Position numbers and translations under genes: made by a program
Part shown: positions 6,866-12,275 of the stretch, one piece after another
Layout of the letters: each line of letters starts with the position of its first letter
Numbering within the stretch: the first letter of the stretch is position 1
The notes under the pieces: model-generated
Database searches by the model: none
Told to the model about the DNA's origin: nothing
The model's input: the letters and a program-made list of their open reading frames with translations, nothing else
Assembly (NCBI GenBank): GCA_010671965.1
Contig: JAAHIC010000062.1
Coordinates: 1 to 12,275 of the forward strand
Length of the DNA stretch: 12,275 nt
Source: Leptolyngbya sp. SIO4C5
GTDB lineage: Bacteria; Cyanobacteriota; Cyanobacteriia; Phormidesmidales; Phormidesmidaceae
Direction: 5' to 3'

Positions 6866-9415
6866 ATGAGCGGTTGGCTTAAAAAAATCATCTTGGGGCA
6901 GCGTTATCGCCCGGCAAAGCGACTTTGGACTGGAGGATTGGGCTTGGCCTGTCTAGGTTTAGTCCTGCTGACTCAGCTGACTCCTGGCCTGGCTCAGTCA
7001 GAAGATACTGTTGAAAAACAGGAAGATGCTGTCATTCAGCAGTACGCGCTGCCTAAACCAGCTCCCAAAGCACCTGTGGTCCAACCGAGTCCTCCAAGAC
7101 CGGCGGCTCCGGCTCCGGCAGCTCAGCCTCGGCCTCAGGCCAGCCCCTCGCGCCCGGCTTCCCCAGCCCCCCGTCCGGCGGCTCGGCCAACGCCGCCTGC
7201 CACCACCGCTGAACCTGAGGCTGCCGCGCCGACAGCTGAGGCCGATCCTACCCCAGAGGCTTCTACCTCAAGCGACTCTGCTACCCTCACTCCTCTGAGC
7301 CAGTATGTGCTGCAGTTTAATCGCTCACCGATTGTCGGTAATGCGCTGCAGATGGAGGGAGTGCTGTCAGAGGCCCGGCTGGGCTTTACGCGGCCTCGGC
7401 ACTGGCAGGTCGAATCGGCTAAGGTGCAAATTCGCTTTCGTCACTCGGCTGCCCTCTACGCTGAGCGCTCTAACCTCACTGTCCGGCTCAACAATGTCCA
7501 CCTGGGTAGTTTGCCTCTCAACCGCAGCGCTGATGAGATTGGCAATGTTCTGTTTGAGATTCCGGCAGAGTCCCTGCAGGATTACAACACCCTGGTGATG
7601 CAGGTTCAGCAACACACATCGGCTGAGTGTACGGACCCGACCGATCCAGCGCTGTGGACGGAGATTTTGCCGGACTCGCACATCATCATGAACTATCGCC
7701 CTCAGGCGATCGCGCTCGATTTAGCCAACTATCCCTATCCTTTTCTCAACGAGCTAGGGCTAGATGCCGATCAGCTTGCCTATCTGCAGCCACAGCAGTC
7801 TGACGACATGTGGCTGACGGCCGCAGCCCGCTATCAGGCCGCAGCCGCTCGCCTCACCAACTTCCGCTCCATTCAAACGCGTCTGGTTGAAGATTTAGAG
7901 AGCCTGACGCCGGGAGAACGCCTCATCGTCATTGGCACGCCGGCGAATCAGCCCCTCTTATCTCAACTCGCGCTGCCGTTTGCCCTCAAAAATAATCAGC
8001 TTTTAGACGGTGCCAACAACGTTTTACCCAATGACGTGGGGGTGGTGATGCTGACGACGACTGCCGACGGCAGCAGTCCCGTGTTGGTGATTACGGGAAA
8101 TGATGCCAAAGGCGTCCTCAAAGCAGCCCAGGCTTTGGTTCAAGACAGCGATCGCCCGCTCCTGACCGGCCAGGCCGCCCTCGTCAGCGAAGTTGCTGAC
8201 GTGGAGTCTCCCGATGACCAAGCCTGGTCAGGCTATCTGCCTCAGGCCAAGCGCTTTCAGCTCACTGACCTCCAAAACACTCAGCAGCAGGCGTTTCAGG
8301 ACGTCACGGTCAACGGCCTGCCTATCCCTCCCGCAGTGCAGATTCCTTTTAAGGCGCTGCCGGACACCCAGCTCCTTAAAGGCAGTACATTCACGCTGCA
8401 CTACAGCTATGGGCCAAATATTAATCCCGCCCGCTCCTCAGTTTCGGTGCGGCTTGACGGTCAGGGACTTGGGGGAGAGCGGCTACGCAACGTCAACGGC
8501 GGCAGCGATTCTCTAACGGTCAATATTCCGCCAGACTTCGTAAAGCCATCATCCATCTTAGAAGTACAGTTCTTGACCTACCCCAAAACCGCCATCAGCT
8601 GCGGTGATGTCCCTGATCAGCCCATGTGGGGAACGGTACACGGAGACAGCAGCTTTAAGCTCAACCGCACCAGTATCGTCCAGTTGCCCAACTTAAAACT
8701 GTTGCAAACGGGGTATCCCCTAACCGCCCCTCAGGACATGGCTCAAACTGCCTTTGTGCTACCAGAACGTCCTAATCGCGCTGATCTGCTAACGCTGCTA
8801 CAGACCAGCAGTCGTCTTGGTCGTCTCAGTGATGCCAAGGCTGTCAAGCTAGAGGTATACTCAGCGACCAGCCTGCCAGAATCGGTACGTCGCAATCATC
8901 ACTTGATCGGCATTGGTAGCCGCGATCGCTTTCCGCTGCCGGTGCTCTTTGAGCAGCAAACGGGGTTCACCCTGGGGCAGCAGTTTCTGCGCCGCCAGGA
9001 TCGCAGCCAAATTCAGGCTCTGCCTGACAACGCTGGCGTCATCGAAGCTATGATTTCTCCCTGGAACTCAGAGCGAATTTTGCTGGGCCTGACCAGCCAG
9101 TCCGACGTGGGATTAGCTCAGATTCAGCAGGTATTTTACCGTGACTCCCTCTTTTCGCAGATGGCCGGGGACACGCTGCTCGTGCAGCAGCAGGCTGAGC
9201 AGGGCGCAGGGCTTATCACCGATAGCTTTCAGGTCACTACGCTGAGTCAAAATACCCCCACTACCCTAGATCGTCGTAATCCTCTACGCCGGGCGATCGC
9301 CTTGTTGCAGGCCAACTGGTTCTTGGTTCCAGGAGGTTTAGTGCTGATTGCCCTCCTGTTCTACGGAGTTTCTCAGCTTTACCTCAATCGCTTAAGTCAT
9401 TCTGAGGGCGCTTAA
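6866..9415 (+). CDS. bcsB: Cellulose synthase periplasmic subunit BcsB
   Basis: A protein of 849 residues. BcsB partners BcsA, carrying the nascent glucan into the periplasm through carbohydrate-binding domains and supplying a C-terminal membrane anchor required for synthesis. A signal peptide (hydrophobic 23-37, likely cleavage after G-L-A at 43) is followed by a Pro/Ala-rich linker (about 63-131) not typical of proteobacterial BcsB. The BcsB fold runs from about 145. Two matching cysteine segments, at 255-273 and 579-597, share C-x-D-x-x-D and a Trp nine residues after the Cys, then D-S, consistent with the known internal duplication of the family. A single transmembrane helix lies at about 817-838, with a short tail ending S-E-G-A. 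The ribosome site is weak (AGG 6855-6857). The stop overlaps the next start, so coupling with bcsA is likely. Length is close to E. coli BcsB (779) plus the linker. Confidence 0.93.
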   Translation: MSGWLKKIILGQRYRPAKRLWTGGLGLACLGLVLLTQLTPGLAQSEDTVEKQEDAVIQQYALPKPAPKAPVVQPSPPRPAAPAPAAQPRPQASPSRPASPAPRPAARPTPPATTAEPEAAAPTAEADPTPEASTSSDSATLTPLSQYVLQFNRSPIVGNALQMEGVLSEARLGFTRPRHWQVESAKVQIRFRHSAALYAERSNLTVRLNNVHLGSLPLNRSADEIGNVLFEIPAESLQDYNTLVMQVQQHTSAECTDPTDPALWTEILPDSHIIMNYRPQAIALDLANYPYPFLNELGLDADQLAYLQPQQSDDMWLTAAARYQAAAARLTNFRSIQTRLVEDLESLTPGERLIVIGTPANQPLLSQLALPFALKNNQLLDGANNVLPNDVGVVMLTTTADGSSPVLVITGNDAKGVLKAAQALVQDSDRPLLTGQAALVSEVADVESPDDQAWSGYLPQAKRFQLTDLQNTQQQAFQDVTVNGLPIPPAVQIPFKALPDTQLLKGSTFTLHYSYGPNINPARSSVSVRLDGQGLGGERLRNVNGGSDSLTVNIPPDFVKPSSILEVQFLTYPKTAISCGDVPDQPMWGTVHGDSSFKLNRTSIVQLPNLKLLQTGYPLTAPQDMAQTAFVLPERPNRADLLTLLQTSSRLGRLSDAKAVKLEVYSATSLPESVRRNHHLIGIGSRDRFPLPVLFEQQTGFTLGQQFLRRQDRSQIQALPDNAGVIEAMISPWNSERILLGLTSQSDVGLAQIQQVFYRDSLFSQMAGDTLLVQQQAEQGAGLITDSFQVTTLSQNTPTTLDRRNPLRRAIALLQANWFLVPGGLVLIALLFYGVSQLYLNRLSHSEGA

Positions 9416-9417
9416 TG
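9404..9417 (+). promoter_or_regulatory. bcsB/bcsA translational coupling junction (GAGGG ... TAATG)
   Basis: GAGGG (9404-9408) lies 6 nt before the bcsA ATG, inside the last codons of bcsB. The bcsB stop TAA (9413-9415) and the bcsA ATG (9415-9417) share one base. This arrangement favours re-initiation and balanced output of two subunits that form a complex. Confidence 0.75.
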
Positions 9418-11946
9418 TCTAACCTATCTTCCTCCTTGCGCAATCGTCCTGGGCAGTGGATTGTGCGCCTAATTGACGCCATACCTCACTGGATCGAAAA
9501 GACGTTAGGTGGCCGAGGACGCCTCAACGTGGTGTGGCTGATGTTGATTGCTCTCATCTTAGCCATTCCGCTAATCGTGACGCCCCTCTCCCTGGGCCAA
9601 CAAGGTCTCTTGATGGTGCTGCTGATTGCAGCAGGCTGGTTCTTAGTTGGGCTTGAGCAGCGGCAGTTGAGCAAGCGGATGAGCGAACGGCTACACCTAA
9701 CGCTGATCTGGCTGAGCATTCTAGTAACGCTGCGCTACCTTTACTACCGCACCTTCAACACTCTCAACTTTGATGGCTGGCTGAACTCAGTGCTGAGCGT
9801 ACTGCTCTACGGGGCTGAGCTTTATGCTATCGTGACGCTGATTTTGGCGTATTTTCAGACCCTCAAGATCCGCGAGCGGCAGCCGATTGACTTATCGACA
9901 ATCCCGCTCAAGCAGTGGCCTCAGGTAGATATTTACATTCCCACCTATAACGAAGATGTCGAAATTGTCCGTAAAACGGCTTTAGCCGCCCTCGCCATTG
10001 ACTATCCCTCTGATAAAAAACAGGTCTATATCTTAGACGACGGTCGTAAATATCCGGAGCGTCGAGAAATCCTGCGACAGATTTGTCAGGAGCTGAACTG
10101 TCACTTGATGACGCGAGACAACAACGATCACGCCAAAGCTGGCAATATCAATCACGCCATGCTGCGTACCGGCGGCGAGCTGATTCTAATTTTGGACTGC
10201 GATCACATTCCCAGCCGCTGTATTCTGCAGCATACAGTAGGCTTCTTCCAAAATCCAAAAGTGTCTCTGGTGCAAACGCCTCACTGGTTCTACAACCCAG
10301 ATCCCTTTGAGCGCAATCTTTTAACCCAGGGACAGGTTCCTGTCGGCAATGAGCTGTTTTACAAAATTCTGCAGAAAGGAAATGATTTCTGGAATGCAGC
10401 CTTTTTTTGCGGCTCGGCTGCCATCATTCGTAAAAACCACTTGCTGGAAGTGGGCGGAATTGCGGTTGAAACTGTGACGGAAGACTGCCACACCTCTTTG
10501 CGACTGCATGAACTAGGGTATGAGACAGTCTACTACGACAAAATCATGGTAGCGGGCCTAGCCCCCGAAAAATTTTCGTCTTATATCGGTCAGCAGGTGC
10601 GATGGGCCAGGGGCATGGCTCAAATTCTGCGCCTAGAGTGGCCGCTGTTTAACCGTAAGCTGACCCTGCCTCAGCGCATTTGCTATACCTCAGCGACGAC
10701 CCACTTCTTCTTTGGCTTTCCACGCTTGATGTATGCGATCGCGCCGATTGCCTTCTTGCTATTTGGCGTCAATGCGGTGCGAGGTTTGGGATTAGAGACC
10801 CTGACCTATGCTCTGCCCTCCATTGTCTTGGCGCTCAACGCCAACTACGTTATTTACAAAGGAGTTCGATTTTCTTTTTGGAACGAAATCTTTGAATATG
10901 CCTTAGCCTTTCAGGATGGCTTGGTCACTTTTATGGCCCTGATCAATCCTCGGCTAGGCTCATTTAACGTGACCGAAAAAGGACTCCAGGTGACCCGCCG
11001 TTCCTTCGACTGGACCTCTGTCAATGCCTTGCTGGGGGTTGGCATTCTCAGCCTAGTTTCGCTACTGTCGGTTCCCTATTGGCTTTTGACGGGGTTACAA
11101 GACTCAGATGCAGTCTTGATCAACGCCGCTTGGTGTGTCGTCAATGTTGGTCTACTGTTGGCTGCCATTCTGGTGGCCTTAGAACAGCCGCAGCTTCGTC
11201 AAGCCCATCGTTTAGGGCGAGAGTTATCGGCGGTGCTCTATTCAGGGAATCAAACCTTTACCGGCAAAACGCTGGACGTTAGCGAGTCTGGAGCTCAGGT
11301 GATTTTAAATAGCTGGCCTAATTTAGCCGATCGCATTGATATTGAACTGCATGGCGACACCGTTTCTCGCGCCTTTCTGAAAGGGCACGTGACCCGAGTG
11401 GTTCCTCGCGGGGATGATGAAGTTGTCGTGGCGATCGCTTTTGAAGATATGACCTCGGCGCAGAAAGATGCGTTAGTCCTGGTGATTTATTCTGATGTCA
11501 ACGAGTGGTATTCTCAGCACCGCGCGAATGTGGATAGACCGCTAAAGTCCGTTGTGTTTTTGCTGACTAGCTTGGCCCGGGCGTTCCAGGACTTCAAACC
11601 CGCTGAACCCACACCGATTCGCAAGCAGATTCAGGTGTCGGCTCAGGTGTATACGCAGGGACATTATATGTCTGCGATCGCCAGTCAAATTAACAGTCGT
11701 ACCCTACAGCTCATCTTGCACAGCAGCTATGCGGCAATCATTCATCCCGAAATTCTAGCAACAGGTCAACCTGTAGGGATCTTAATTAGCGACGAAGATA
11801 CTGCTGAGGCAACCCGACTCATTGCTCAAGTAGATGAAATTACCCATGCGGCTGAAGCCATTGTGTTAGAGCTGTCTTTTCCTAAGGTTCTGGATGTGCG
11901 TCAAAGCGAGCGAATTAATTCGCTGCTGCATGTGCTGCCCAGCTAA
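9415..11946 (+). CDS. bcsA: Cellulose synthase catalytic subunit BcsA with PilZ domain (UDP-glucose processive GT2)
   Basis: A protein of 843 residues that polymerises UDP-glucose into beta-1,4-glucan and translocates it across the inner membrane. Hydrophobic segments at about 38-58, 64-81, 95-111 and 125-147 precede the GT-A domain (about 168-400). That domain shows D208-D209-G, D261-C-D263, the F-F-C-G-S-A segment at 330-335, T355-E-D357 (catalytic base) and Q393-Q-V-R-W397, the full processive GT2 set. More membrane segments follow. The gating loop F517-x-V-T-x-K-G523 is intact, as is the PilZ motif R595-x-x-x-R599 with D621-x-S-x-x-G626, so c-di-GMP activation is expected from the well-studied Rhodobacter enzyme. 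An extra C-terminal part (about 733-843) resembles a second PilZ-like barrel without the ligand motif. It is translationally coupled to bcsB. Confidence 0.96.
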   Translation: MSNLSSSLRNRPGQWIVRLIDAIPHWIEKTLGGRGRLNVVWLMLIALILAIPLIVTPLSLGQQGLLMVLLIAAGWFLVGLEQRQLSKRMSERLHLTLIWLSILVTLRYLYYRTFNTLNFDGWLNSVLSVLLYGAELYAIVTLILAYFQTLKIRERQPIDLSTIPLKQWPQVDIYIPTYNEDVEIVRKTALAALAIDYPSDKKQVYILDDGRKYPERREILRQICQELNCHLMTRDNNDHAKAGNINHAMLRTGGELILILDCDHIPSRCILQHTVGFFQNPKVSLVQTPHWFYNPDPFERNLLTQGQVPVGNELFYKILQKGNDFWNAAFFCGSAAIIRKNHLLEVGGIAVETVTEDCHTSLRLHELGYETVYYDKIMVAGLAPEKFSSYIGQQVRWARGMAQILRLEWPLFNRKLTLPQRICYTSATTHFFFGFPRLMYAIAPIAFLLFGVNAVRGLGLETLTYALPSIVLALNANYVIYKGVRFSFWNEIFEYALAFQDGLVTFMALINPRLGSFNVTEKGLQVTRRSFDWTSVNALLGVGILSLVSLLSVPYWLLTGLQDSDAVLINAAWCVVNVGLLLAAILVALEQPQLRQAHRLGRELSAVLYSGNQTFTGKTLDVSESGAQVILNSWPNLADRIDIELHGDTVSRAFLKGHVTRVVPRGDDEVVVAIAFEDMTSAQKDALVLVIYSDVNEWYSQHRANVDRPLKSVVFLLTSLARAFQDFKPAEPTPIRKQIQVSAQVYTQGHYMSAIASQINSRTLQLILHSSYAAIIHPEILATGQPVGILISDEDTAEATRLIAQVDEITHAAEAIVLELSFPKVLDVRQSERINSLLHVLPS

Positions 11947-11957
11947 ATTTCGGCTTC

Positions 11958-11974
11958 GCTCAACCTGCTTGAGC
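11958..11974 (+). other. Short hairpin after bcsA (weak terminator candidate)
   Basis: GCTCAA (11958-11963) and TTGAGC (11969-11974) form a 6-bp stem around a 5-nt loop, 12 nt after the bcsA stop. The following bases (TGCTCTCT) are pyrimidine-rich but not a T-run, so termination here is only a possibility. Confidence 0.25.
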
Positions 11975-12022
11975 TGCTCTCTATGACACCATGAATGAGC
12001 TTTGTCAGTCCGTAGCACGCGT

Positions 12023-12043
12023 TTCAATCTTGCCAGAATTGAA
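12023..12043. promoter_or_regulatory. Inverted repeat in the leader region of the downstream gene
   Basis: TTCAATCT (12023-12030) pairs with AG-A-ATTGAA (12035-12043) with one unpaired A and a 4-nt loop, 60 nt before the next start codon. It may be an operator or a leader hairpin; a promoter could not be assigned with confidence in this 156-bp gap. Confidence 0.3.
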
Positions 12044-12102
12044 TAAGTCTCTCTGCTAGCGAAACACATTGCCATAGAGCACCTTCAAAGAGGACTTTCG
12101 CC

Positions 12103-12275
12103 ATGCAGTTCAAGACTTGGGGGCTGGGTATCATCGTAGCGCTGCTAACCGAATTGACGCCCGCGATCGCAGCTCAGCCAGCTAGCCCCCTGTTTGCCCC
12201 CCTTGATCAAGCTACGACTTCTCAGCTTCCGGCTGGCTATGCCGACTTGCTGACCAAAGCCCAACAGCTCATGGA
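12103..12275 (+). CDS. Secreted protein of unknown function (partial; continues beyond the window)
   Basis: The frame opens at ATG 12103 and stays open for 57 codons to the window edge. AGAGGA (12089-12094) is a good ribosome site with 8-nt spacing. The N-terminus is a clear signal peptide: M-Q-F-K, a hydrophobic core to about residue 15, then A-I-A-A with likely cleavage at about residue 23 or 24. The mature start is Ala/Pro/Leu/Gln-rich, and the last visible stretch (Y-A-D-L-L-T-K-A-Q-Q-L-M) could begin a helix of a TPR-type repeat, but too little is present to assign a family. It is on the same strand as the cellulose genes, 156 bp after bcsA, so it may belong to the same export function or be independent. 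Confidence 0.75.
   Translation, partial: MQFKTWGLGIIVALLTELTPAIAAQPASPLFAPLDQATTSQLPAGYADLLTKAQQLM

Larger units (their letters stand above)
1151..12170. repeat. Dispersed HIP1 octamers (GCGATCGC), 15 copies
   Basis: Copies start at 1151, 2355, 2926, 3391, 4309, 5294, 6632, 7706, 8148, 8922, 9293, 10735, 11431, 11674 and 12163. This is about one per 820 bp, far above chance, and is a hallmark of many cyanobacterial genomes. All but one (5294) lie inside genes, and they are spread through the whole cluster, which argues against recent acquisition from a non-cyanobacterial donor. Confidence 0.9.

Overview
The window looks cyanobacterial. The octamer GCGATCGC (HIP1) occurs 15 times in 12.3 kb, signal peptides and Q/P/A-rich secreted proteins are typical of the phylum, and the first plus-strand gene ends in a barrel resembling the OprB-type porins common in cyanobacterial outer membranes. 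The exact genus cannot be read from the sequence.

The core of the window is a five-gene, same-strand cluster for making and exporting cellulose or a closely related beta-glucan. In order: a secreted proline-rich protein ending in a porin-like outer-membrane barrel (749-2728); a secreted TPR superhelix protein matching the periplasmic part of BcsC but lacking its barrel (2743-5058); a family-8 glycoside hydrolase of BcsZ type, probably a lipoprotein (5438-6772); BcsB, the membrane-anchored periplasmic subunit (6866-9415); and BcsA, the processive cellulose synthase with an intact c-di-GMP-binding PilZ motif (9415-11946). This order (barrel-C-Z-B-A) mirrors the enterobacterial bcsA-B-Z-C order, and the single BcsC polypeptide of proteobacteria appears to be replaced by two adjacent genes.

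The flanks hold a divergently transcribed partial lipoprotein gene (1-574, minus strand) and the first 57 codons of a secreted protein of unknown function (12103 to the window end). The barrel and TPR genes are 14 nt apart; bcsB and bcsA overlap by one base (TAATG). A 379-bp gap between the TPR gene and bcsZ carries no convincing gene but contains a long bulged inverted repeat followed by several smaller palindromes.

A working model, inferred from the families: BcsA polymerises UDP-glucose and extrudes the chain through the inner membrane when c-di-GMP binds its PilZ domain. BcsB guides the chain into the periplasm, the TPR protein bridges towards the outer membrane and the OprB-like barrel provides the exit. 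The GH8 enzyme trims or edits chains. The least conventional points are the split and porin-derived exit apparatus, and a C-terminal extension of BcsA that resembles a second, degenerate PilZ domain.
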